64,000 nucleotides of DNA from the NCBI RefSeq assembly GCF_023028345.1, contig NZ_CP095487.1, positions 1 to 64,000 of the forward strand, in the 5' to 3' direction. This DNA comes from Halorientalis marina (GTDB lineage Archaea > Halobacteriota > Halobacteria > Halobacteriales > Haloarculaceae). Below are positions 33,831 to 42,872 of this stretch, piece after piece. The notes beneath the pieces are model-generated. The model had not been told where the DNA came from and did no database searches. It worked only from the letters and a program-made list of their open reading frames with translations. The position numbers and the translations under genes were made by a program. How positions within the stretch are numbered: the first letter of the stretch is position 1; the number at the start of each line of letters is the position of its first letter.

Positions 33831-36131
33831 TTATGGGGAGTAGTTGTCGCCGAGGTCCCAGAACCCGCGGAACTCGTCGGCCCATTCCTCCGAGAGTTCG
33901 AAGACGCCCTCGTACATCCACTGGACGCCGTCGTTCCAGTCGCCCTTCTTGACGCGGTCTTTTTCCTCCTCGAAGAACTCCTCGAAGGACTGGGTCTCCT
34001 CGGCGCGTTCCTCGCGGATCTCCGCGCGCCGTTCCCGGGTCGCGTCCTCGTCGATGGTGAACTCGCGGTCGTCCGCGTCGTACTCGCCGACGACGCCGTA
34101 GACCTGCTCCACGATGTCGGGGGTGAAGACCTCGTCCTCGATGTCCTCCTTGCACTTCTCGGGCGGCCGCTCGAGCGGGTCACCCCAGCCCGGCCCGCCG
34201 CTCATCTTGTAGTGGAGCATGTCGTAGTTGTCGAACTCCTCGGGCCAGAACATCCCCGACTGGTCGCGGATGATCTCCTCGGCCTCGATGTTCTGTTCGA
34301 ACTGGTGGTCGCCGGGCCGGTCGTCGCCGATGGAGTACGGTTCGCCCTTCACGGTCCGCGACGCGAGGTCGGTGTCGTGGGCCCGGACCGAGTAACTGGT
34401 GCTGTGGGGGTAGCCGCCCGACATCCCCGAGGAGCACCACGTCACGTCCGGGAGCGAGAGGCAGTACAGCGAGACGTCCTCGCTGCCCATCACCGTGTAC
34501 ATGCCCTCCCAGCCGGTGCCGCCGCGGTACTTGCCGTGGCCCGCGGTGTTTGGCTTGACCTTCCGGCCCAGCTGGATGAGGCCCCACTGGGTCTGCTCCC
34601 ACTCCTCGACGTCCCCGAGGTCGGCCTCGGGGTTGAACATCGCGTAGGCGTAGTCGAGGCCGTCCCGGCAGGCCGAGGCCCCGAGCCCCTGACAGGAGAG
34701 CTCGAAGGGGCCGACGGGGAAGTAGTCGCCGAGCGCGTCCGGGATGGCGTCGGCGAACGAATCCATCAGTTTCCCGCCGCCCTGGATGGCGTCGGAGGGT
34801 TCCCCGTAGCCCGTGACCACCTCCTCGCGGAAGCCACGGGAGAAGAAGCCTCGGGAGATGCACTTCCAGACGCCCTGATACGTGGGGAAGATGGTCGCCC
34901 ACGGCGTGTGATAGGACAGTTCCGGGTCCTGTGGGTTCGTCACGCTGCCCTCGGGATAGTGGGTGTCGACGGCCATGTGCGCGCCGTCGTTGACCTTCCC
35001 GTCGTGGAGCAGACACTGGGTGAGCGACACCCAGAGCGCGCCTTCCATGGACCCCTCGGCGCAGTTGAAGGCGTGGGGGCCGGGGGGACTCGCACCCTCC
35101 ATGTCGAGTTCCATCCCGCCGTCCTCGTCGACGGTGACCTCGACCGGGAGGTGGTTCATCATGTCCTGCCGGGAGCCGGGCTGCCAGGCCTTGTCCCCCC
35201 AGGTGATGGGCAGGAAGCTGGCCTCGCGGTAGGTGCCGGGGAACAGCCGCTCCTGGACGCGGGACTCCATCGTCTGGCGCCCCTCCTCGACGGCCTCGTA
35301 GATGAACTGCTTGAACGTGTCCACGCCGACCTCGTCGATCATGTCGTGGATCGCCTCGCGGATCATGTGACAGCCCGCGAGCCGGCACTTCTCGTCCAGG
35401 TCCCAGTACATCGGCGTCCGCGTGCCCCGCTGGCCGCGGTCCCGCCAGTCCTGGTAGAGCTTGTCGTCCTCGCCGATCTTCTCGCAGGTGGCGTACAGCC
35501 CGTCCTCGTGGCGATTGGTGGACGCCAGTTGGTCGTGGCCGCGGGTCATCCCGCCGATGTCGATCTCGTGGGTGACGCCGTCGGCCCAGGCCACCAGTTC
35601 GTCGTCGTAGAAGATCGGGACGAACGTGTGCACGTCCGTCGTGTGGACGTTCCCGAGGTCGTTGTCGTTGTTGCAGAACACGTCCCCGGGCTGGATGCCG
35701 CGGTCGTGCTCGTAGTCCTGCTCGATCATGTACTTGATCGCGAGCGAGCCGGTGTGGACGTGGACGATGATCCCCGTCGAGACGGCGATGGAGTCGCCCT
35801 CGGGCGTGTAGACCTGGAAGCACAGCTCCCCGATCTCGCGGACGATGGGCGACGCGCTCACGTGGAGGGCGGTCTCGCGGGCCGAGACCAGCGCCCCCCG
35901 GAGCCGGGAGTAGAGCCGCTCGTAGGTGAAGCGGTCCTCCTCTTTCATCTCCAGTTCGTCCAGCCCCTGGTAGTGGCCGGTCTCCTCGGCGAGGCGCTCG
36001 CTCTCGTCGAGCATCTCCTGGAGCGTCTGCCCGTCCCAGCCGATGGGTGGCTCGGCGTCGTCGAACTTCCGTTCCCGCACCGTCGTGCCGGGGTCGTGTA
36101 GGTCCGACCCCTGGCGGTCCTGTTTGCTCAT
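33831..36131 (-). CDS. acxB: acetone carboxylase alpha subunit (HyuB family)
   Basis: A 766-residue hydantoinase B/oxoprolinase-family protein matching the acetone carboxylase alpha subunit in length. Segments include GIIVHVHTGSLAIKYMIEQD, the metal-region GDVFCNNDNDLGNVHTTDVH, HEIDIGGMTRGHD and GGYPHSTSYSV. Known: this subunit carries the Mn site where the enol substrate is carboxylated. The start overlaps the beta-subunit stop by 4 nt. Gene order (beta, alpha, gamma) equals acxABC. Other HyuB relatives (oxoprolinase, hydantoinase) lack a gamma gene, which supports this call. Confidence 0.92.
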   Translation of the reverse strand: MSKQDRQGSDLHDPGTTVRERKFDDAEPPIGWDGQTLQEMLDESERLAEETGHYQGLDELEMKEEDRFTYERLYSRLRGALVSARETALHVSASPIVREIGELCFQVYTPEGDSIAVSTGIIVHVHTGSLAIKYMIEQDYEHDRGIQPGDVFCNNDNDLGNVHTTDVHTFVPIFYDDELVAWADGVTHEIDIGGMTRGHDQLASTNRHEDGLYATCEKIGEDDKLYQDWRDRGQRGTRTPMYWDLDEKCRLAGCHMIREAIHDMIDEVGVDTFKQFIYEAVEEGRQTMESRVQERLFPGTYREASFLPITWGDKAWQPGSRQDMMNHLPVEVTVDEDGGMELDMEGASPPGPHAFNCAEGSMEGALWVSLTQCLLHDGKVNDGAHMAVDTHYPEGSVTNPQDPELSYHTPWATIFPTYQGVWKCISRGFFSRGFREEVVTGYGEPSDAIQGGGKLMDSFADAIPDALGDYFPVGPFELSCQGLGASACRDGLDYAYAMFNPEADLGDVEEWEQTQWGLIQLGRKVKPNTAGHGKYRGGTGWEGMYTVMGSEDVSLYCLSLPDVTWCSSGMSGGYPHSTSYSVRAHDTDLASRTVKGEPYSIGDDRPGDHQFEQNIEAEEIIRDQSGMFWPEEFDNYDMLHYKMSGGPGWGDPLERPPEKCKEDIEDEVFTPDIVEQVYGVVGEYDADDREFTIDEDATRERRAEIREERAEETQSFEEFFEEEKDRVKKGDWNDGVQWMYEGVFELSEEWADEFRGFWDLGDNYSP

Positions 36132-38293
36132 GTGTCTGTCTGTTGCAGGTGGTAGATACGGTTCTCGTCGAGCGGTGCCTCGAAGCCCGGCGGGACCAGC
36201 ATCGTCGTCGCCGGGGCCTCCGTGACCGCCGGCCCCTCGACGACGTTGCCGGCCTGGATGGGGTCCATCCGCCAGATGTCCGCCTCGTGCCAGTCGCCGT
36301 CCCAGTAGATGTCCCGGGTGCCCTTGTGGGCCTCCTCGGGCGGCGTCTCGGTCGACACCGGGTCCTCGTTCGGCAGTTCCGGTTTCGGCGACGGCGCGAC
36401 GCCCTCGCCGATGGCGACCGTGATCTGGTAGCCGTTCTCCGGCGAGCGGGCGGCGCGCTGGAAGACGCGGCCGAACTCCTCCTCGAACTTCTCGATGAGG
36501 CGTTCGACGTCGTCGCCGTCGAGGCCGCCGTCCCAGACCTCCGCCGCCGACACCTCGAGGTCGTCGAGCATCCCGGTGTACTGGGCGCGGATCGACGGCT
36601 CGAACGCCATGTCCGCGGGGTCGATGTCGTCGCGCCGGAACGCCTCGGCGGCCTGTTCGCGGACGTCCTCGAACACCTCGGTCAGCTGGTCGGCGACCGC
36701 CGCGGCGTTGCTGAAGTCGGGCTGGAGGATGACGTCCAGCGACTGGTCGTAGCGGTAGGCCGCGTCGGCACAGGCACAGCCGAAGGCCGAGAACGCCGCG
36801 GCCCAGTCCGGGATCAGGACGTCCTGGAAGTCCAGCGGCTGGCTGTAGCCGGCGGCGTGCAGCGGCCCGCCGCCGCCGTAGCTGATGAGGCTGTAGTTCT
36901 CCGGCGAGTAGCCCAGCCCGAGCACCATCGACCGGAGCTCGTTAGCCATGTCACGCTCGACCACGTCGAGGACGCCGCGAGCGGTCTCGATGGGGTCCTC
37001 GTCGAGCGGGCTGGCGAGCTGGTCGTCGATGGCATCCCGCGCCGCGTCGACGTCGATGGGGATATCGCCGCCGAGGAAGAAGTCGGGATTGATGTAGCCC
37101 AGCAGGGCCGTGCAGTCGGTGACCGTCGGCGTGGTCACGTCGGCGTCCTCGTTGGAGACGCCGACCAGGTAGCCCGCCGAGTCCGGCCCGACCTCGATGC
37201 GGTTCGAGGCGCGGTCGACCCGGAGGTACGAGCCCGTGCCCGAGCCGATGGAGTCGAGTGCCGTCATCGGGATGTTCGTCAGGAACTGCGCGAGGCTCTG
37301 GTCCCACCGGGTGGGGTAGTGGCCCTCGGTGATCATCGCCACGTCGAAGCTCGTCCCGCCGACGTCGGAACAGACGAGGTTGTCGATGCCGAGTTCGTCG
37401 GCGAGGAACTCCCCGCCGAACACCCCGCCGATGGGGCCCGACAGCATCGTCTCGACGAGCCAGTCGTGGTCCGGCGAGATGGTTCCCCCCGAGGAGGTGA
37501 GGACCCGGAACGGCGAGTCCAGGCCCTCCGCTTCGAGGGAGTCCTCGATGCTGTAGAGCTGTTCGCGCGACGGCTCGACGGCGTAGGCCTCCAGGACGAG
37601 CGTGTTCAGCCGCGGCGTCTCGCCCCGGACCGGGTTCTGCTCGCTCGACAGCCAGACCGGCGTGTCGTCGTCGCGTTCGTCCTTGATCTCCTCGGCGATC
37701 TCCTTGACTTTCTGCTCGTGGGACTGGTTCGCGTAGGAGAAGATCATGCAGACGCAGATGACGCGCACGTCCCGGTCGAGCAGGTCGTGGACCGCCTCCC
37801 GAATCTCGTCCTCGTAGATGTTGACGACGGGGACCCCGAGCATGTTGACGCGCTCGCGGACGCCCTTGATGTTCTCCCGTGGGACGATGGGTTCGGGGTG
37901 TTCGTGTTCCCGTGCGTGGAGCCGGCCCGCGTAGGAGAGGTCGGCCCAGGACTGGATCGCCCGGCCCATCCGGTGATGGTCCTCGAAGCCGCCGGTGGTG
38001 ATGACGCCGATGTCGCCTTCCCCCTCGCGTTCGAGGAGGCGGTTGAGCATCGCCGTCCCGGCGTAGACGACGCCGTCGAGCGACGCCGCGCTCTCCGAGA
38101 AGGAGGTGCCCCAGTAGCCCAACCCGTTGTCGAATGAGTCCCGGACGCCGACCGCCTCGTCGTCGGGAGTCGTCTGTGCCTTGCCGACCGTGTAGTTCGC
38201 CTCCTCGTCGACGATGAACGAGTCCGTCATCGTCCCGCCCGTGTCCAGCGCGAGCAGGCGCGGTTCGTGTTCTGGCTGGTCGTCAGTGCTCAT
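36128..38293 (-). CDS. acxA: acetone carboxylase beta subunit (HyuA family)
   Basis: A 721-residue hydantoinase A/oxoprolinase-family protein. It has the acetate/sugar-kinase-like ATP motif LLALDTGGTMTDSFIVDE at residues 12-29, LVCSDVGGTSFDVAMI, and SYGGGGPLHAAGYSQ. Known: this subunit phosphorylates acetone (and probably bicarbonate) with ATP, passing intermediates to the alpha subunit. It is the first gene of the three-gene operon. No sigma-54-type AcxR activator, as in bacterial acx loci, is nearby, as expected in an archaeon. Confidence 0.92.
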   Translation of the reverse strand: MSTDDQPEHEPRLLALDTGGTMTDSFIVDEEANYTVGKAQTTPDDEAVGVRDSFDNGLGYWGTSFSESAASLDGVVYAGTAMLNRLLEREGEGDIGVITTGGFEDHHRMGRAIQSWADLSYAGRLHAREHEHPEPIVPRENIKGVRERVNMLGVPVVNIYEDEIREAVHDLLDRDVRVICVCMIFSYANQSHEQKVKEIAEEIKDERDDDTPVWLSSEQNPVRGETPRLNTLVLEAYAVEPSREQLYSIEDSLEAEGLDSPFRVLTSSGGTISPDHDWLVETMLSGPIGGVFGGEFLADELGIDNLVCSDVGGTSFDVAMITEGHYPTRWDQSLAQFLTNIPMTALDSIGSGTGSYLRVDRASNRIEVGPDSAGYLVGVSNEDADVTTPTVTDCTALLGYINPDFFLGGDIPIDVDAARDAIDDQLASPLDEDPIETARGVLDVVERDMANELRSMVLGLGYSPENYSLISYGGGGPLHAAGYSQPLDFQDVLIPDWAAAFSAFGCACADAAYRYDQSLDVILQPDFSNAAAVADQLTEVFEDVREQAAEAFRRDDIDPADMAFEPSIRAQYTGMLDDLEVSAAEVWDGGLDGDDVERLIEKFEEEFGRVFQRAARSPENGYQITVAIGEGVAPSPKPELPNEDPVSTETPPEEAHKGTRDIYWDGDWHEADIWRMDPIQAGNVVEGPAVTEAPATTMLVPPGFEAPLDENRIYHLQQTDT

Positions 38294-38471
38294 CGGTTGT
38301 GTTCCCTCGTTTCACGGGGTGTGACAGCACATCCCGTGATACAGCCCGCCTAGGAACCCGTTACCAAATAGCTTGCCCACGGCGGGAGGGGAAACGAGCA
38401 AAAATAATCCGGACGGCAGGTCGGAATCAAGCCTCGGCACGCGGGCGCGGCAGGGTCGAAATCGGTCCCCG

Positions 38472-38786
38472 TCACGCGGACGTGTCGCCGTCGTCGCCAT
38501 CATCGCCGTCGTCGCCATCGTCGCCGTCGTCGCCATCATCGCCGTCGTCGCCATCATCGCCGTCGTCGCCATCATCGCCATCGTCGCCGTCGGGCCACTC
38601 GCCGCGGGCGGCGTCGAGCCAGTCGCGTCTGTGCCGTTCGCTACAGAACGCGACGCGGCGGATCGGGGGGCTGGCGAGGGGCGACAGCCGCGGCGAGAAG
38701 CCGGTCGGGAGCGTGACCGTGGGCGGGTCTTCCGGGAGGTCGTCGCCACAGACCTCACACGCGTCCGGTTCCGCCTGGTGTCCCAT
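38472..38786 (-). CDS. small zinc-finger-like protein with DGD-repeat tail
   Basis: A 104-residue protein. The N-terminal part has a Cys pair (CEVCGDD) and a second group (FCSERHRRDWLDA) that could form a Cys3His zinc site. From about residue 66 to the end it is almost pure Asp-Gly-Asp triplets before TSA. ATG 38786 is chosen as the start closest to the Cys motif. Function unknown. The tail is coded by a 9-nt tandem repeat prone to length change. Confidence 0.7.
   Translation of the reverse strand: MGHQAEPDACEVCGDDLPEDPPTVTLPTGFSPRLSPLASPPIRRVAFCSERHRRDWLDAARGEWPDGDDGDDGDDGDDGDDGDDGDDGDDGDDGDDGDDGDTSA
38485..38592 (-). repeat. 9-nt tandem repeat encoding (DGD)n
   Basis: On the plus strand the units alternate GCCGTCGTC, GCCATCATC and GCCATCGTC, about 12 copies in all. 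They read as Asp-Gly-Asp triplets on the minus strand. The phase is a multiple of three, so copy-number changes would keep the frame. Confidence 0.85.
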
Positions 38787-38865
38787 GCACAGGGACGGCG
38801 GCTCTCGGAAAATAAGCGTTCGGGGCGGTCGCGCCCGTCCCCACGGCTGGGGAGACCGCGACGGC

Positions 38866-39279
38866 TCAGTCCCGGTCGAGAAACAGCGAGACACGACCGA
38901 CGGCGACGGTCCGTTCGCGGTCGTCGGCCCCGGTCGTCACCTCGACCTCGACGACGGCCATCGAACCGCCCGCCCGGATCACCTCGGCCTCCGCGGTCAG
39001 GTCGCCGTTTGCCGGTTGCACGAAACTGACGTTCAGTTCCGTCGAGGCGTGGCCGGTCTCGAGTGGCTCGTCGAGCGTCGTCCGGATGGCCGCGCCGCCG
39101 CCGTGGTCGATGAGCGTGGCGACCACGCCGCCCTGCAACACGTCGGAGCCGGGGTTGGTGAGCGAGTCGTCGTGCGGGAGCGAGAGTCGGACGTAGCCCT
39201 CGTGCTGGTCCTCGATGGTGATACCGAGGTCCCCGAGGTGGTCGTGGTTGTCGAGGAACCACTGGTTCGCGTCGGTCAT
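38866..39279 (-). CDS. PaaI-family hotdog thioesterase
   Basis: A 137-residue single hotdog domain. The LQGGVVATLIDHGGGAAIRT helix contains the conserved Gly-Gly and Asp of PaaI-type thioesterases, and TELNVSFVQPANGDLTAEA is the following strand pair. Known: these hydrolyse acyl-CoA or aryl-CoA thioesters. ATG 39279 is fixed by a TATA-like box about 27 bp upstream. Placed near the acetone carboxylase genes, it might act on acetoacetyl-CoA-related thioesters, but this is only positional. Confidence 0.88.
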   Translation of the reverse strand: MTDANQWFLDNHDHLGDLGITIEDQHEGYVRLSLPHDDSLTNPGSDVLQGGVVATLIDHGGGAAIRTTLDEPLETGHASTELNVSFVQPANGDLTAEAEVIRAGGSMAVVEVEVTTGADDRERTVAVGRVSLFLDRD

Positions 39280-39301
39280 GGCCCGCGTTCCGTCGCCGGG
39301 G

Positions 39302-39310
39302 AATAAATAC
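39302..39310 (-). promoter_or_regulatory. TATA-like box for the thioesterase gene
   Basis: On the minus strand this reads GTATTTATT, centred about 27 bp upstream of ATG 39279, which is typical leaderless spacing. Confidence 0.6.
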
Positions 39311-39550
39311 CTTCCAGCCGGGACGTCTCCGAGACGGACCTGCCGGGCGCCGGAACGAAACACGGGACGAACTGACATCCGGCGACCAGACGGTCGTGCC
39401 GCCGACCTGAGCGCACGGCGCTCGGCATGGGTCGGCGCTGCGCTGGCCGCACGCGGCGAGTTCTCGCTGTTCGTGCAGTACTCCGGGCCGCTGGAAGCGT
39501 TCGCGACCGCCCGATTCGACGGCTGAATCGGTCCTACCCGGGGAAATGCT

Positions 39551-40990
39551 TCACATGTTCTCCTTGTACTCGTTGACCAGCGCCTGCATCGACTCCTTCG
39601 CGTCGCCAAAGAGCATGCTCGTGTTGTCCTTGGCGAACAGCGGGTTTGCAATCCCGGAGAACCCGGGACTGAGACTGCGCTTGTTGACGATGACCGTCCC
39701 CGCTTCCCAGACGTTGAGGACGGGCATCCCCGAGATGGGGCTGTCGTCGGCCTCGTTGGCCTGGGGGTTGACGACGTCGTTCGCCCCGGTGACGATGACG
39801 ACGTCGGTCTGTGAGAAGGTCGGGTTGACCTCCTCGAGTTCGCGCATCTTCTCGTAGGAGACGTCGGCCTCCGCCAGCAGCGCGTTCATGTGGCCGGGCA
39901 TCCGGCCCGCGACCGGGTGGATGCCGAACTCGACGTCGACGCCGTTCTCCTCGAGCAGGTCCGCGAGTTCCGCGACGGCGTGCTGGGCCTGCCCGACCGC
40001 CATCCCGTAGCCTGGGACGATGACGACCCGGTCCGCGACCTCGAGGAGCATCTCGACTTCCTCGGGCGAGGTCTCGGAGATGTTGCCCTCGTAGATGTCC
40101 TCCATGTCGCCGCCCGAGGCGTCCTCCCCGAGGCCGCCGAAGAGGACGTTCGTCAGCGAGCGGTTCATCGAATCGCACATGATGACCGTCAGGATCATCC
40201 CCGACGCGCCGACGAGCGTCCCGGCGATGATGAGGACGGTATTGTTCAGCACGAAGCCAGTGGTGGCCGCCGCCAGCCCCGAATACGAGTTCAGCAGCGC
40301 GATGACGACCGGCATGTCCGCGCCGCCGATGGGGACGACGAGGATGATACCCAGAAGCGACGCCGCCGCGACCAGCACCCAGTAGGAGGGGACCCACGAG
40401 GAGAGTGGGACCGCGCCGATGACCGAGGGCTGGACGACCAGATGGAGGCCAGCGGCGACCGCGGCGCCGAGAAAGAGTATCTTCAGCGCGTGGCCGACGT
40501 TGGTGCTGACCGGCGAGTCACCGACGACGCCGTGGAGTTTGCCGGCGGCGACGAGACTCCCCCAGAAGGTGACGGCGCCGATGATGCCCGCGATGGAGGC
40601 CGTCGTGGTCAGCCCTATCGAGAGGGCGCCACCCGAGGCCAGCACGTCGATGAGTTCCGCGCCGGCGACGACCGCCGACGCCCCACCGCCGAACCCGTTG
40701 AACAGGCCGACGAGCTGTGGCATCTCGGTCGTCTCGACGGTCACGGCCAGATACGCGCCGATCAGCCCACCGACGAGCAGGCCGCCACCGAGGACGGCCG
40801 GCGAGATGATCTCGAACCACAGGACGGTGATGACGACCGCGAGGAACATCCCACCGGATGAGATCAGGTTCCCCCGCGTCGCGGTGCGGGGGTGGGTCAT
40901 GTCACGCAGGCCCTGGATGAACAGGATGCCGGAGACGAGATACACCAACTGCAGGACCGACTGGGGCAGTCCCCCGAGGACTCCAGCCAT
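39551..40990 (-). CDS. pntB: proton-translocating NAD(P) transhydrogenase beta subunit
   Basis: A 479-residue PntB. The N-terminal two thirds hold about nine membrane helices. The C-terminal NADP-binding domain III is recognisable by VVIVPGYGMAVGQAQHAV (GxGxxVxxAQ), FGIHPVAGRMPGHMN, and VVIVTGANDVVNP. Known: with PntA it couples hydride transfer between NADH and NADP+ to proton flow. Its start is 3 nt from the stop of the small alpha-2 gene, so the three pnt genes form one operon. Confidence 0.95.
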   Translation of the reverse strand: MAGVLGGLPQSVLQLVYLVSGILFIQGLRDMTHPRTATRGNLISSGGMFLAVVITVLWFEIISPAVLGGGLLVGGLIGAYLAVTVETTEMPQLVGLFNGFGGGASAVVAGAELIDVLASGGALSIGLTTTASIAGIIGAVTFWGSLVAAGKLHGVVGDSPVSTNVGHALKILFLGAAVAAGLHLVVQPSVIGAVPLSSWVPSYWVLVAAASLLGIILVVPIGGADMPVVIALLNSYSGLAAATTGFVLNNTVLIIAGTLVGASGMILTVIMCDSMNRSLTNVLFGGLGEDASGGDMEDIYEGNISETSPEEVEMLLEVADRVVIVPGYGMAVGQAQHAVAELADLLEENGVDVEFGIHPVAGRMPGHMNALLAEADVSYEKMRELEEVNPTFSQTDVVIVTGANDVVNPQANEADDSPISGMPVLNVWEAGTVIVNKRSLSPGFSGIANPLFAKDNTSMLFGDAKESMQALVNEYKENM

Positions 40991-40993
40991 GTG

Positions 40994-41275
40994 TCAGCGC
41001 CCCCGCTGGCTGAACTGCTCGAGCATGAAGTGACTCACCAGATAGCCGCCGACGACGTTGATCGTCGCCATGACGACGGCGACGAAGCCGAGCGCCGTCG
41101 CCAGCATCGTCGACCCCGACCCGGCGACCACGACCGACCCGAGCAACGTGATACCCGAGATGGCGTTTGCCCCGGACATCAGCGGCGTGTGCAGGTTCGT
41201 CGGAATCTTGGTGATGATCTCGTAGCCGACGAACGCGGACAGCACGAACAGGGTGAGGTTCTGGATGAACGTCAC
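40994..41275 (-). CDS. pntAB: NAD(P) transhydrogenase alpha-2 (membrane) subunit
   Basis: A 93-residue protein with three membrane helices, corresponding to the C-terminal membrane part of bacterial PntA. The sequences FVGYEIITKIPTNLHTPLMS and GANAISGITLLG are hallmark PntA domain II segments. Known: many bacteria and haloarchaea carry PntA split into a soluble NAD-binding subunit and this small membrane subunit. It lies between alpha-1 and pntB in the operon. Confidence 0.94.
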   Translation of the reverse strand: MTFIQNLTLFVLSAFVGYEIITKIPTNLHTPLMSGANAISGITLLGSVVVAGSGSTMLATALGFVAVVMATINVVGGYLVSHFMLEQFSQRGR

Positions 41276-41314
41276 GCGACCACCCCCTGGTCCGGACCGG
41301 CCACGGAGCGGGCG

Positions 41315-42553
41315 TTACGCGGCATCGGTCGCCCCCTCCTCGTCGTCGGCATCGGCTGCGGACTCGTCCGCCGTGGCGTCGTCGTCCGTCTCGCCGTCGT
41401 CGGTCTCGTCTTCGTCTCCCGAATCGTCGATGTGTGGGTTGCGTATCGTGCCATCGTGGGTGAGCAACGTCGAGTCGATGATCTCGTCCTCGAAGTCGAA
41501 GTCCAGTTCGCCCTCCTCGTCGGTCAGGTTCGCGAGGAAGTTCTGCAGGTTGTTCGCGTACTGGTCGCTCGCCGTGTTAGCCACCTTCGAGGGCAGGTTC
41601 GTCGGCCCGTGGACGGTGACGCCGTCGTGGACGACGGTCTCCCCGGCCTCGGTCGGCTCACAGTTGCCGCCGGTCGCTGCGGCGAGGTCGACGACGACCG
41701 ACCCCTCGTCCATGTCCTCGATCATCCCCGAGGTGATGATCTCCGGCGCGGGACGCCCGGGGATTGCGGCGGTCGTGATGAGGACGTCCATCCGGGGGAC
41801 GACGTTCTCCATCTGCTCGCGCTGGGCGGCGTAGAACTCCTCGCCCATCTCGACGGCGTAGCCCTCCTCGTCGCCGGAGCCTTCCGTCTCCAGATCGAGT
41901 TCGACGAAGTCGGCGCCGAGGCTCTCGACCTCCTGTTTGACCTCCAGTCGGACGTCGTGGCCCTTCGTGTCGGAGCCGAGTCGTTCGGCCGTCGAGATGG
42001 CCTTGAGTCCGGCGACGCCAGCCCCGATGACCAGCACCTTCGCCGGCCGAATCGTGCCGGCTGCAGTCATCTCCATCGGGAACATCTTGGGCAACTCCTC
42101 CGCGGCCATGAGCGTCGCCTGATACCCGCCGAGACTCGCCTGCGAGGACAGCGCGTCCATGCTCTGTGCACGGCTGATTCGCGGGATCAACTCCAGCGAG
42201 AACGCACTGACGGAGCGGTCGGCGAGCGTCTCCAGTTGTTCGTCGGCGACGTCGTACGGACCCAGCAGGCCAACGACGACCTGCCCGTCGGTGTAGGGGT
42301 CGACGTCCTCGCCGACCGAGCCAAGCGCCTGTACCTGGAAGACGATGTCCGCCGCCTCGAAGACTGCCTCGCGGTCCGCCAGCACCTCACAGCCGACCGC
42401 CTCGTAGTCGTCGTCGCTGAAGGTCGCGCCCTCGCCGGCGCCAGCGGCGACGACGACCTCGTGGCCGTCCTCGATGAGTTCCGCGGCCGCGTCCGGGACG
42501 AGCGCGACGCGTTTTTCGCCGTCAGCCGTCTCCGTCGGCACGCCGATTTTCAC
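41315..42553 (-). CDS. pntAA: NAD(P) transhydrogenase alpha-1 (NAD-binding) subunit
   Basis: A 412-residue soluble domain I of transhydrogenase, related to alanine dehydrogenase. Visible are MKIGVPTETADGEKRVALVP at the start, VLVIGAGVAGLKAI (NAD-binding), VLITTAAIPGRPAPEII and LTHDGTIRNP. The last 40 residues are a haloarchaeal acidic tail (DSGDEDETDDGETDDDA). It starts with GTG preceded by GGAGG about 8 nt upstream, a clear Shine-Dalgarno site. This implies a leadered transcript, unlike most genes here. First gene of pntAA-pntAB-pntB. Confidence 0.94.
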   Translation of the reverse strand: MKIGVPTETADGEKRVALVPDAAAELIEDGHEVVVAAGAGEGATFSDDDYEAVGCEVLADREAVFEAADIVFQVQALGSVGEDVDPYTDGQVVVGLLGPYDVADEQLETLADRSVSAFSLELIPRISRAQSMDALSSQASLGGYQATLMAAEELPKMFPMEMTAAGTIRPAKVLVIGAGVAGLKAISTAERLGSDTKGHDVRLEVKQEVESLGADFVELDLETEGSGDEEGYAVEMGEEFYAAQREQMENVVPRMDVLITTAAIPGRPAPEIITSGMIEDMDEGSVVVDLAAATGGNCEPTEAGETVVHDGVTVHGPTNLPSKVANTASDQYANNLQNFLANLTDEEGELDFDFEDEIIDSTLLTHDGTIRNPHIDDSGDEDETDDGETDDDATADESAADADDEEGATDAA

Positions 42554-42872
42554 GGCGATCCCTCCGGTAGCGCGGCGGTCGTGGTCGTTACGCCCGATCC
42601 GACTCCGTGTGTGCGGTGGTGCATCCTACTACGTAGCCCCCTTGTGGACCGTTGTCGGCCGGTTTCGTGCCGATTATATAAATCCCCGGTATACCACAAC
42701 ACGACCCACGGTACACTACCCCACTGAGACCGGCAAAATCGGGGATTTCCTGTCGGTAACGCAACTAATTCGGGGTGGAGCGGGGCGGGAAACCCGCGAG
42801 TGAGCCGAACAGGAGGGCGCCGGTGGCCGTCACGCGGCCAGGAGCGGGTGGCTGCCTCGACCGCCTGGCGCT
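42554..42872. other. 319-bp intergenic region with pnt promoter
   Basis: No gene is seen here. It holds a strong TATA-like box (42674-42683), a GGAGG ribosome-binding site near 42562-42568 (minus strand) for pntAA, and a GTATACCACAA element at 42691-42701. The element resembles the ATATACCACAATACT site before the ZIP-like gene at 63912. The right half (42760-42872) has nothing recognisable. Confidence 0.6.
42674..42683 (-). promoter_or_regulatory. TATA box for the pnt operon
   Basis: On the minus strand this reads ATTTATATAA. It would start transcription near 42650, giving a leader of about 100 nt that carries the GGAGG site before GTG 42553. Confidence 0.5.

Noticed and set aside
39215..39526. 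A 103-codon plus-strand frame in the thioesterase-pntB gap
   Set aside because: It starts inside the thioesterase gene on the opposite strand, and its composition is not acidic. Only the last 30 residues look protein-like. I call nothing convincing in this 270-bp gap.
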